The notes beneath the pieces are model-generated. The model was not told where the DNA came from, did not search any database, and was given only the letters and a program-made list of their open reading frames with translations. From positions 95,487-159,486 of the forward strand of contig CDMY01000791.1 of NCBI GenBank assembly GCA_001179505.1: 64,000 bases of DNA. Direction: 5' to 3'. The position numbers were made by a program, and so were the translations under genes. The stretch comes from Vitrella brassicaformis (taxonomy: Eukaryota > Sar > Vitrellaceae). Position 1 is the first letter of the stretch. Every line of letters begins with the position of its first letter. Shown in pieces: positions 13,801 to 24,595 of this stretch.

Positions 13801-16800
13801 CATAGGCAGCGTCATCGTGCGCTTCCCAACGTGCTTCGGTTCCTCAAGGATGTTACACGGCGGCTCCCTCAATGGTGTTCACGTGATAACAGGTGGTGTG
13901 GGTGGATTGGGTTTGGTGGTTGCCCGTTGGCTGGTGAGTGAGGGCGTCAAGTCGATAGTGCTCGTGTCGCGCAGGGGCGCCCCGCCGGCCCAGACCGACG
14001 CCAAGACCGGAGAGCCCAACCCCCTCTACACACACTGGCAGTGGCTCACACAATCGGCCGCAAACGTCACAATCAAGAAGGCAGACGTCAGCAACATGGA
14101 ACACGTGGACTCCTTGGTTGCTGAGTGTGCCAGCGACGGCATGCTTGGAGGGATATGGCATGCTGCGGGGGTCCTTGCGGACGCGCCTGCAGCTGACCAG
14201 ACCCTCGAGATGATCGGGCGGGTCTTCGACCCGAAGGCTCTCGGTGCGTGGAACTTCCACGATTCGATGGCCAGGCAGGGCGCTGAGTGCGGCTGCCTCA
14301 TGGCGTTCTCCTCGGTCACTTCCGTCCTCGGAAACTTTGGGCAGGCCAACTATGCGGCGGCCAACTCGTGCCTCGACGCCTTGATGCACTACAGGGCAAC
14401 GGTCGCTTCCATCCAGCAGCAGACTGGCATCTCTGCAGACACGCCTGGCGTGGCCGCTGAGGAGCCCCCAGGCGTCCCTTGCTGCATCAACAAGAGCATC
14501 CAATGGGGAGCCTGGTCCGAGCAGGGCATGGCCCTTGGCACCGTCGATGAGAGGCGGCTGAAGGCCATCGGGATGCGGGGGATCACCAACGAGATGGGAC
14601 TGCGGATCATCGACACCCTCATCCGCTTCGCTGACCCGATGCCATCCGCGTCAGTGACCCTGGCGCAGCCACTGGACCTGCCCCAATTCCTCAAGGCGAG
14701 AGATCACGTGCCTGCACTGTTCGTGAACCTCGCCCCGAAGAGGCAGGAGGGCTCTGGGAAGACCAAGCGCATCAGTGGTTTCGAGAACATGTCCGCCGAG
14801 GACAGATTGCAGTTCGTGCAGACGACAGTGTCGCAGGCAGCGAAGGATGTGTTGAGCATGCAGGCGGACGAGATGCCCTCCCCGGACACTCCTTTAGGGG
14901 AGCTGGGCCTCGACAGCCTCTCGGCCGTCGAGTTCAGGAACAGGATCAACGAGCAACTGGGGGTCAAGCTGCCGCCCACCGCCATGTTCGACTTCCCAAC
15001 CATCACAAAGCTGGTCGAGTACATCTACGAGGAGGTGTCCCCCGCAGAAGGCACAGATGCGGCCGCAGCTGCCGATACCCAGCTGGCGGATCGGCAATTG
15101 CAGGACCAATCTGCAGTGGGGGTCGGGTTTGCGATCACGGGCATGTCGTGCCGCTTCCCGGGTGGCAGCAACTCGATAGCCGCCTTCTGGCAGGCACTGA
15201 TGGACAAGAAGGATGCGGTAATCCCCATCCCCTTCTCGCGTTGGGACGGTGACGTGGTCTACAACCCCGACATGGACTCGGACGGCCGGTCGTCCTACAC
15301 GCGCATGGCCTCCTTCCTCGACCACCCGGAGCGATTCGACTGCACCTTCTTCGGCGTCAGCCGAGACGAGGCGTGGTACCTCGACCCGCAGCAGCGCCTC
15401 ATGCTCGAAGTCGGATACGAGGCCCTCGACCAGGCCGGCCACGACAAGTACGACCTGGCAGGGGAGATGATCGGGTGCTTCATCGGCGTGTGCAACTCTG
15501 ACTGGGCGGGGGTGATGAGAGGGACCAAGGCCACGGCCTACACGGGCACAGCGGTGGCCCTGTCCCTCTGTGCAAATCGCGTGTCATACACCCTGGGCTT
15601 GAAGGGCCCCAGTATGTGCTTCGACACGGCCTGCTCGTCGGCTCTGGTGGCATGCGATGCGGCCTGCCTTAACCTCCGCGGCGGCCGATGCTCAGAGGCA
15701 CTAGTTGGCGGAACACAGGTCAGGGAAGTGAGGCAAGTCGGAGGGATAAGCATTAGGAGGCACCCATTGTCTCCTCTTGGATGTAGGTGTTGAGCACGAC
15801 CCAGACATTCGTGGCCTTTTCTCAGTCCAAGATGCTGAGCCCTGACGGCCACTGCAAGACCTTCGACGCAGGCGCCAACGGCTTCGGCAGAGGCGAGGGC
15901 ACGGGAGCTGTCGTCCTCAGCCGACTGGCCGATGTCGAAAAGGAAGGTCGCCTTATGTGGGGCATTCTCAGAGGCGCAGCGGTCAATCAGGACGGCCGCA
16001 GTGCCACTCTGATGGCACCCAATGGCCCTTCCCAGCAGCAGGTCCTGAGGATGGCTCTCGCTGAGGGCCGAGTCGACCCACGTGACGTCGCCTATATCGA
16101 GGCACACGGGACCGGCACCGTCCTTGGTCAGACCAACACACCACACGCGCTGGCATACATTCAGACGGAACACATACACACGTGGATGCATCTCCGCAAC
16201 GTCTGCAAACTTTCCTTCAGGTGATCCAATCGAGCTCGGTGCCTTGCAGACTGTCCTTCCCAGACGGTCCCCCGGGGCGCCCCCCCTGGTGATAGCTTCC
16301 GGCAAGACCAACATCAACCACCTTGAGGGGTCGGCAGGCATTGCAGGTCTCATCAAGTTGGTTCTGGTGCTTCAGAACCAGATCGCCCCCGCCAACATCC
16401 ACCTCAAAGCCCTCAACCCGCTCATCGGAGTCGAAGAGTGGGACGTCGTCTTTCCCACGGAGTGCATGCGACTGACGCCGACGCGACACGACGACAATGG
16501 TGCAGCCACCCTGGTAGGCGGCGTATCGTCTTTTGGCTTTGGCGGCACCAACAGCCACGCCGTGGTTGAGTGCGGCAAGGCCAACACCGCCCTGCCCTTC
16601 CACCAACGGCCCAAGAGGACCATCGCCTTCCTCTTCACTGGCCAGGGCTCGGAGTCCGTGGGCATGTGCCGACAGCTGTACCAGAGAGAGGAGGTCTTCC
16701 GCACAGCCATCAAGCGATGCGCGGCCATTCTGGACAAGCTTCTCCCTGAGCCCCTCATGGCCGTCCTGTACCCGGATGTGCCCAAGAAGGAGATCGACGA

Positions 16801-19800
16801 GCGCACCAGCCAGCTGAAGGCGTCGCGGTATGCCCAGCCCTGTCTGTTTGCCGTGGAGTATGCCATGTGTGAGCTGTGGCGGTCCAAGGGCGTCACTCCT
16901 GACGCTGTCATCGGTCACAGTCTGGGCGAGTACGTGGCGGCCGTCGTGGCCGGCGTCATGAGCCTGGAGGACGGCATCTTCCTGGTGGCTGAGCGGGCCA
17001 GACTCATGGCGGAGCTCCCAGAGCAGGACGGCGCCATGGTAGCAGTACGGGCATCTGAGGAAACCGTGCGCCAGCTCATCGACAAGGAGGGGGCAGGCCA
17101 AGAGGTGCAGATCGGCGCCATCAACGGGCCGAAAAGTGTCGTGTTGTCCGGGAAGAGAGAGGCTGTGTATCGGGTGCTCGACACGGACAAGTCCCTCAGC
17201 CGGACTGAGCTGGACGTCACTCGCGCCTTCCACTCGCGCCTCATGTCCGACATGTTGGCGCCTTACGAGGAGGCCCTGGGGAGTGTGGAGCTCTCCCAGC
17301 CATCAAATGGCGTGACATTCGTGTCGACTCTGACGGGCAAGCCTGTCAAGGAGGAGCTGTGCTCGACTGCTTACTTCACGCGACAGATCATGGAGCCGGT
17401 GCGGTTCCAGGACGCCATCACAGCTGCGGCGACCTCCGTTGGGTGCGATTTGTTCCTGGAGGTTGGCCCCACACCCACACTCACTCGGCTGGCGGAGAAG
17501 ATTCTGGAGACGAGCAGCGCCACCCCAGCTCTGATCGCGTCCATCAGTTCCAAGGACAGGGAGGCCCCACACAGCGCCTGGAACAGGACCTATGGCCAGG
17601 TGATGAGAGAGCAGGGCATCATCAAGGAGAGGGTGGTACTGCGGCCCAAGGAGTTCCCCTGGGGTCAGCCACGCCACCCCATGGTCGAACAGACCATCGC
17701 GGTCGCCAACTCGTTCTCGCAGAGGAGCGTCATCTACGCCACCAGCCCCCACGGCAGGCCGCAGCCGCTAATCAGGGACCACCTCACACAGAATGAGCGC
17801 ATCTATCCGACATCCTTCCTCGTCGAGGCGGCTATGGCCGCGTACGCCCTCTCACAAACAGCACTCGATGAGGAATTCGGTGTGCGGTCGTACCTCGCGG
17901 AGGACGCCTGTGTGTGCGCCATGAACCTGCGAATCGCCCAACACCCTTCAGTCGAGACGCCTCAGCCTGGCCCGTCTCCCTCTCTCGCTCTCGGGGAGAC
18001 CAGCGACGCCAAAGACGAGGCCGCAGCACAGCCAGCGGCCACCCCCGAGGTGTGGCCGACGCTGCCGTCCTTCCCCATCGACGTGCAGCGAGGCGGCACG
18101 GTTGTCATCAGAAGAGACGGATCTAGTCAGGACTCCGACACAGAACAGGGCATCCTCACTGCCGAAGTCAGAGTCGACGAGAGGGTCCAGGAGGACGCAG
18201 GGGTGCATATCGGCTCGCTGGCGTCTCGCTGTCCGATCCACGTGGCTTCCGGTGACTTCTACGCGCTTCTTGGGTCCCTCGGCACAGGCGTTGGGAAGGC
18301 CTTTGCCCTTGCGTCAGGCATTCGGTACGGCGAGAGGGTGATCACAGCAACATTGAGACTTCACGAAGCACGCGACGATCATGAGGCCTTCGAGGAGGGG
18401 TTCCTCTTCCACCCCGCATTCCTGGAGAGCGGCTTCCACCTGACAGCCTTCCTCATGGCGGTCACAGAGCTGGGGGTGGATCCGCAGAAGCCAGCGAGTG
18501 CGACGCCTGTAGGGTACCTCCCGAGGTCTGTGGCGGAGGTCATGATCACCAACATGCCCCTCTGCGAAGGCACCGATACTGAGCTGCTCATCTGTGTGCA
18601 GCTGGATGCCCTGTCCGGGCGTGCCGACATGCACTTGTATCGCCGCGAAGGCGGGTGTGTGGCGTCCATGAGGGGGATTGAGCTGCAGCCCTACAAGGCC
18701 ACAGTCGAGGAGAGTCGCGCGGTGGATGCCCTCTGGGATGTCGATTGGGTCTCGCATCCGCATTCACCTGCAGCTGTTGAGAGCAGCGGCGGTGCACCGA
18801 AGGATGATTGGGCTTGTCTGATCTGGGTCAGTGATTCCGAGACGGCGGAAGAGGTCACAAGCGTTCTGCCGCCGTCATCGCCACACCAAGTCGTGAGTGT
18901 ATCGGACAAGGAGGCCATGGAGTCGGCTCTCTCACGGCCTTGGGGCGGCATCGTCTGTGCCCTGGGGCTGCAGACCTCACTCGACGATGTCTCTGCGCTG
19001 GCCAGCTTGGGCGAGCTGCTGAGAGACCTCTTCTTGTCGCCTCGGCGCGCCATGGACAAGAGCACAAGCAACCGACGAGAGGTCGCGTCGCTGTACGTCC
19101 TGACGTCAGGCGTCCACATGAGGACGCACGACTCCATCGACTGCTTAGCGAGCTCCATGTGGGGCTTCCTGCGCAGCGCACGAGTGGAGATCGGCTTGGC
19201 AGTGCGCCTGTTTGCACTTGACGTCGATCGAGACCTGACACTGAAAGAGCCACAAGCCATTCTTGACCGTGCGCAGCAAGCACAGCGGATGTTGCAACCT
19301 CGCGGCGCAGCGGATGACGAGCAGCGCTATGAGGCTGAGATGGCCGTACGTGACGGGCAGTGGTACGTGCCGCGCATTGTGCCCTACGGGAGCACTGCAA
19401 GTCGGCTGGCGGCTCCGCGACAGTGGTGCTTTACGGCGGACAGAAAGGACAAGGGGCAGGCTGTCTTCTCTGGACAGACGGCGAGTGCCGCCGTGTCGGC
19501 GATGCCGTCGTCGGCTGATGGCGATCCGCGAGTGGAGGTGCGAGTGGTCTCATTCGAGATCAGTCCTCAAACTGTTAGCGCACACCTGGAGAAGGATGGA
19601 CGCACCACCACCACCCACCATGCGGCAACATGGCCTTTCTGCGGCATTGTCACCGGCACATCTGCGCCGTGTGGCTTCAAGATCGGGGAGCGTGTTGTTG
19701 GAGTCACCCAAGGGCCCTTCGCGTCACATCTGCTTGTGGACGCCAGAGCCATAGGTCGACGCCCGCCTCTCGTGTCGGATGAGGTGGCGGCCGCAGCTGT

Positions 19801-22800
19801 GATGCCCCTCCTCGCGGCCGCCAAGTGCGTTCCCACCGCTGAGCAGACACAAAGCCATCCACGGACTGCCGTGGTGGTGTTGCGAGCTGGCGTGTTGAGT
19901 GTAGCGGCACGCGCAGCCCTTCAGACACTGATGGTGGGCAAGTACAAGACACTCGTCAGTGTCGAGGACCGGCAGGATGCGGACGCCCTCACTGCGTGGC
20001 CTGACGTGGACATCTGCGTCGCCAAGACCTCTACCGAAGTGGCTGACGGCGTGAAGAAAGCGTTTGGTACTGCGGCTGAGGTCGACCTGATCGTGGCGCC
20101 TGATGGCGAAGAGGATGAGGAGGCTCTGACAGAGCTGAGGAGGCTTGTCAAGCCACCTGGCGCCGTCATCAACGGCGTGGACAGTTCCTGGGAGGCGGGA
20201 CCAGTGTCCTGTGAGGCTTTGGCGACGGTCGGTGACATGCTGTCGGACTCCTCATGGGAGCAGCATCGTGACAACCTGGATGTGAGGAATGTGAAGGACA
20301 TGGAGAACCAGGCCGCGGAGAGTCTGTTCGTTGCCGGCAAGCAGCTCGTAGCGAAGCTCCCCACCGCGTTGGCATCAGACGGGCGTCCGCGAGGCTGTCA
20401 CGTCATCACGGGAGGCCTCGGTGAGTTGGGACTGGTCGTGGCTCGGTGGCTGGTCAAGGAGGGAGCGGAGGCCATCGCCCTCCTGTCTCGACGGGGGCGC
20501 CTTGCCCCACAGTCTGGCGAGTCTCTGCGGGAGCACGTGGCGTGGCTTGAGGCGTCGGCTGCACAGGTGGTGCTCAGGCGCTGTGATGTGAGTCGCGAGA
20601 GGGACGTCAGGACGACAGTTCAGGCGCTGTCAGAGGAGTTCGCAGCTCGGGGCGGCGTTGCAGGCGTCATACACGCGGCAGGCATACTGGCGGATGCGAC
20701 TTTGCGCAACCAAACAAGGGAGTTGATCGACACCGTGTTCAGACCCAAGGTGAGCCTTCACCTCAGTCAGATACACACGAGGTGGTGAAGGCAATCCTTC
20801 ATCTATCTCATCTGTCGTTCGTGTTGGTGTACTGTCAGGTTCATGGCGGGTGGAACATGCACAGATCGACCATCGATCTGGGCGTCGACCTCAAGTACCT
20901 CGTGTGTTTCTCGTCGGTCACGGCCCTGCTCGGCAACCTGGGCCAGACCAACTACTCGGCGGCCAACGCCTGTCTGGACGCCTTGATGGCCTACCGCCGC
21001 CACCTCGGCCTGAGCGGACTGAGCATACAATGGGGCGCGTAAGTGATGCAGACAGAAAGACATACATACATGAGCTTTGCCGAAAGTGTTGGTTGGGACG
21101 TCATGGTTCGTGCTGCGTGTTGCTGCGTGATTCAGGTGGACAGAGCAGGGTATGGCCTCACGGGCGAGCAACCTGGCCATACTGCAGGCAGTCGGCATCG
21201 CCCCGCTCGACAACGACCTCGCACTCCGCAGCCTAGCCAGTCTCCTGCCGTCGACCACTCACCCAGTGGTGGCTGTCCAAGAGATTGACTGGAGGCGCTT
21301 CGCACTCAACCTTGACGCAGCCACAGGGCTGTTCAGTCGGGTGTGCCCTCCACAGGCGAAGCGTCAGGCAGGGCGGTCTCGAACCGGCCAACGCCAACAT
21401 GCCCAGAGAGAGGCCATGGGCGCCGCGCAGGATCAAGAGGCACTGGACGCTTCACTCCAAGATCTGGGCATCGGCGGCGGTAGGAACCGCACATACGCAC
21501 TGTGAAGCGGCACACTCAATTATCACCTGGTATATTCGTTGCTGCTATTTCGTTCGTTCAGGCGACTCGTCCGGGAAGCCCCAGATGCGGAGTGCTGAGT
21601 TGGACCGCATCCGGGCGCTGCCTGCTGCGGAGCGGCGGCGTGTGGTCGAGTCAGTCGTGCTGTCGATTGCCGAGGAGGTCCTGGCGGTCTCAGAGATGCC
21701 CCCCATGGACATGCCGCTCCAGGAGCTGGGCATCGACTCGATGGCTGCTGTCGAGCTCAGGAACGCCCTGTCCAGACGGCTGGGGGTCAAGCTGCCTCCA
21801 AATGTCCTCTTCGACTTCCCGACCATCGAGGACATCATCACATTCGTCTTGGGGGACCTGCTGGCAGACGATGGAGATCAAGACGGCAATGGCGCGGCCG
21901 CCTTCCAGGCACACGCTTCTGCGGCTGTCAGGCGGCAACGGGCTGAGCTGGAGAGCGACATCGGCCTTCCCGGCACCATCAGCCTGGACGGCCGTCGCAT
22001 CATATCTCCGCAGGGCCCAGACGGCACCTTCAGGAGCGTTTTCCTGACAGGGGCCACTGGCTTCATGGGCACCTGTCTTCTGGACTCACTCTTGAGGCGC
22101 AACCCGTCCGTGACTGTCTGGTGCCTCATCCGGTGCAAGGACGAAGCACACGGATGGGACAAGCTGGCCAAGCAGCTCGCCGCCTATCGGCTGCCCACCG
22201 ACGGGTCTCTTGAGGACGTCAAGCAAAGAGTAGTGGTGGTCAAGGGGGACTTCACCGAGGACAATCTTGGCATGACGGACGAGAGGTGGCAGGAGGTCGT
22301 CGAGAGCGTCGAGGCCATCTTCCACTGCGGCGCCATGGTCAACTTCTCGGCCACCTACTCGATGCTCCGGAAAGCCAACGTCCTGTGCGTCAAAGACGTT
22401 CTCAGGCTGGCGACGTCCCTGCCGACCCACGTCATTCCAGTCCACCACGTGTCGACGCTCGGCGTGTTCCACGACAACCTCCACGATATCCCCACCGCCC
22501 CTCTGCGGAACGGTCAGCCAGACACCACTCGCAACTGGTGCCTTGACAACGGTCGCCGCGTCTTCTTCGAGGACGACCCGGTGCTCGAGGACGATCTCTC
22601 GAGCCAGCACCACATCAAGCTTGCCCTCGGCTACTCCCAGTCCAAGTGGACGGCCGAGCGAGTGCTGCGTATCGGCCAGGAGAGGCGCCTGCCGATCAGC
22701 ATGTATCGACCAGGCCGCATCGGTGGCCACTCGAGGACGGGCGCGGTGAACCCGACGGACTTCCCGAATGCGTTCGTCAAGGGCTGCATCCAGATGGGGA

Positions 22801-24595
22801 CCATTCCTGACATCGACGTGCCGGTCCACCTGGTGCCCGTCGACTTCTGCGCAGATGCTGTGGTGCACATAGCCATGAAGGCCGAAGGAGCGGGGTACCA
22901 GGGGGGCCCTTACAACCTCGACAACCCCCACGTCACCACCATGCACGACATAGCAGAGGCTGTGGGCAGCCTGGGGTATTCGTTGTCCTTGGTGCCATAC
23001 ACTGAGTGGCGCAAGGAGCTCGGCAAGGAGATCAGTGACAATGCGGCGCACCCCCTGGCGCCGCTCGAGCACATGCTCGTCGACGAGCCTCCCAACGTGT
23101 GTGACGTGCCCTTCTTCGACATGACCAACACTTGGTGAGCAAACCACACATGTCAACACAAGAAACACACACGAGTGGGCAGCGCCGGATTTCCTCTTTC
23201 CGTCGTACGCACAGGTCCGCCGTATCTGACGACGAGAGCATCGTGTGTGTGCCTTCGTCAGTGGAGTATCTGGAGGTCAACCTCCGATATCTCCGCGACG
23301 TGGACTGGCGCACATCGATGCCATCGGTCGGACTGGGCGGCTCCCTGGAGCTGGAGGCATTTGTCAAGGACCTTGGCAGCGGAGAGGCAGTGGCGGCCGA
23401 CAAGGAGCTCTACCTGATCGCTGGACCGGCCGTACTCGAGCAGTACTTCACCGGTACGATTCGTGCGATACATACAGGGACAAACAACCAACCAGTACTC
23501 CATTAGATGCACCCACTTGCCTCCGTATTCAATGTCTGCCTGTCCGTCTGTCTGTCTGTTGAGTGCAGATCTGAGCTACACGCTCTCCCTGAGGGGCTAC
23601 AAGCTGCTCCTGCTCCAGCTGCCCGCCGAGGCCACTTCGCCGGACGCCCCATCTGACGGGGCCTCCCTGACGTCTTCGCTCCCCTTCCTGAGCAGCGTCA
23701 CCAATCTCGCCGGTGTCCTGGTCGCTGCCTTGAGGCGGAGGAGGAAGGACGGACCCTTCAACATCATCGGCTGGTCTTTTGGAGGTAAATAGGAGGGGGA
23801 GGCCCAATCATGGCCTGGCCGAAGCCATGCACCGACCAATGTGGTTGTCTGTTGCCTGTTTGTCTGTGTTTCGTGCAGCTCTGGTGGCCATTGAGGTGGC
23901 GAAAATCCTCAACCGCCGCACCGACGACAACTCGTGTGTCCCCGTGCTGTCGCTCATCGACCCCCTGGTGCCCATCTCGCTGTCCGCCTCGGCGGCCACC
24001 CAGGCGCCCTATTCCTTTGCTCTGTCGGTCATTCTGTCGACGGTGGTGGGCATGTTCAAGGATGTCCTCCCTGAGGACTTCGATCAGCTCCCTGTGGACC
24101 AGCAGCAGCACATGCTCATGGAGCTCGTCGCTGAGGCCACCGGGGCCAACATCGCAACAGCCACAACAGACGTGGCAGAACAGCAGGAGGGAGCGACTAC
24201 CAGTGCCGGTGCTGAGAATGACTTCCTGCGACAGCAGGCCGACTTGGTGTCGGCTGTCCTGGGGGCTGGCGCGCAGCACGCGGCTAAGGGGCCGCATTAC
24301 GACGGCAAGACACACATCATCGACACACCGGTACGCATGCCAAACTGCGAGTCGATATCGAACACATTGTACCGAGCCGACACAAAATATCGTGCTTTCC
24401 TTTCTGCAGTGCCCGAGTCCATTTCCTCCGTCGAGTGGGATGGCCGTCGTGGCGGCCCCCTCTGTGGTGGCTCTGGGCAGCATGAGCATGACACACACTC
24501 TGCTGCCCGGCGGGGGTCACTTCAACTGTCTGCGTGACCCGCATGTCGACCCCCTGGTGGATGCGCTGCTGGAGAAGCTCACTGCTGTCGAGTGA
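3..24595 (+). CDS. Multimodular type I fatty acid/polyketide synthase (FAAL-ACP-3 modules-TR-TE), 5' partial
   Basis: Giant cytosolic-type megasynthase that should activate a fatty acid as acyl-AMP, pass it to an ACP, extend it through three modules and release it. I place exons at 3-74, 163-321, 393-595, 697-6796, 6876-9095, 9179-15718, 15787-16126, 16221-20749, 20839-21038, 21136-21479, 21562-23134, 23215-23453, 23569-23784, 23879-24330 and 24410-24595. All introns are GT-AG and the coding sum is 23,373 nt, exactly divisible by three, ending in TGA. Domain order is FAAL, ACP1, KS1-AT1-DH1-ER1-MT-like-KR1-ACP2, KS2-DH2-ER2-KR2-ACP3, KS3-AT3-DH3-ER3-KR3-ACP4, TR, TE. The layout resembles Cryptosporidium FAS1 (acyl ligase, three modules, reductase). 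The start of the FAAL lies before the window. Several domains look inactive, as described in separate entries. Family assignment is very sure; substrate and product are not known. Confidence 0.96.
1895..9655 (+). other. Module 1: KS1-AT1(inactive?)-DH1-ER1-MT-like-KR1-ACP2
   Basis: KS1 (1895-3178) has DTACSSSLVAVD with the active cysteine at codon 2411-2413, plus HGTGT and the NVGH histidine. AT1 (about 3227-4170) has GHGVGE in place of GHSxG, and GGEGHAQ in place of GQGxQ. DH1 (about 4367-5390) has HEVASKAVFP (His codon 4460-4462) and LDGSLH (Asp codon 5051-5053), so it looks usable. ER1 spans the intron at 6797-6875 (6296-7275) and keeps LNFRDV and AATGGVGL. A degenerate methyltransferase-like domain (about 7600-8440) precedes KR1 (8491-9095), which keeps GGFGCLG and the SNYAAAN tyrosine. 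ACP2 (9440-9655) has LGIDS (Ser codon 9533-9535). If supplied with an extender, this module should be fully reducing. Confidence 0.92.
9737..15030 (+). other. Module 2: KS2-DH2-ER2(decayed)-KR2-ACP3, no AT
   Basis: KS2 (9737-11021) has DTACSSSLVALD (Cys codon 10247-10249), HGTGT and the NIGH histidine. Only about 35 residues separate the KS end from the DH start, so there is no acyltransferase. DH2 (about 11120-12035) has HVILSRIIWP and LDGTLQ (Asp codon 11756-11758). ER2 (about 12888-13840) lost the NFRDV-type motif, and its NADPH loop reads TEAATDVGL instead of the GG-containing form. KR2 (13874-14560) has GGVGGLG and NYAAAN. ACP3 (14813-15030) has LGLDS (Ser codon 14915-14917). The whole module lies in a single 6.5 kb exon. 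Expected chemistry is beta-keto to trans-enoyl with an extender brought in from outside the module. Confidence 0.92.
15119..21870 (+). other. Module 3: KS3-AT3-DH3-ER3(decayed)-KR3-ACP4
   Basis: KS3 is split by two introns (15119-15718, 15787-16126, 16221-16575) and keeps DTACSSALVAC (Cys codon 15632-15634), HGTGT and the NINH histidine. AT3 (about 16616-17545) is the only intact acyltransferase: GQGSESVGM, GHSLGE (Ser codon 16919-16921) and RAFHSR (His codon 17231-17233), a malonyl-type signature. DH3 (about 17672-18690) has HLTQNERIYP, but its second motif is HPAFLESGFH, with Glu (codon 18425-18427) for the usual Asp. ER3 (19430-20350) is barely recognisable. KR3 (20391-21240 across two introns) keeps GGLGELG and NYSAAN. 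ACP4 (about 21640-21870) has LGIDS (Ser codon 21738-21740). Confidence 0.92.
22038..23300 (+). other. Terminal thioester reductase (TR) domain
   Basis: This NAD(P)H-dependent reductase of the Lys2/carboxylic acid reductase type releases a carrier-bound acyl chain as an aldehyde or, after a second round, an alcohol. Evidence is TGATGFMG at about 22050-22070 (nucleotide binding), the SDR-type Tyr and Lys in YSQSK (codons 22632-22634 and 22644-22646), and the following MYRPGRIGG typical of this family. It continues over the intron at 23135-23214, ending near NLRYLRDVDW. It sits directly after ACP4, as in Cryptosporidium FAS1 and PKS1. All recognised catalytic residues are present, so I expect it to be active. 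Confidence 0.92.
23405..24595 (+). other. C-terminal thioesterase (TE) domain
   Basis: Alpha/beta-hydrolase thioesterase of the type I TE class. It is encoded by four exons (end of 23215-23453, then 23569-23784, 23879-24330 and 24410-24595). The nucleophile elbow is IIGWSFGGA (Ser codon 23775-23777, split at Gly by an intron). The C-terminal histidine is in LPGGGHFNC, just before the stop. Intron 24331-24409 (79 nt) switches frame correctly into the last exon. A TE after an apparently intact reductase is redundant for release. It may be an editing hydrolase or an alternative release route; this is inference. Confidence 0.88.

Noticed and set aside
1012-23168. Many long minus-strand open frames under the PKS
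   Set aside because: They are shadows of GC-rich codon bias; none shows a domain, and the plus frame is continuous and conserved.
3-24595. Bacterial contamination as the source of the PKS
   Set aside because: Fourteen GT-AG introns with the same microsatellite style as the neighbouring genes interrupt it in exact phase.
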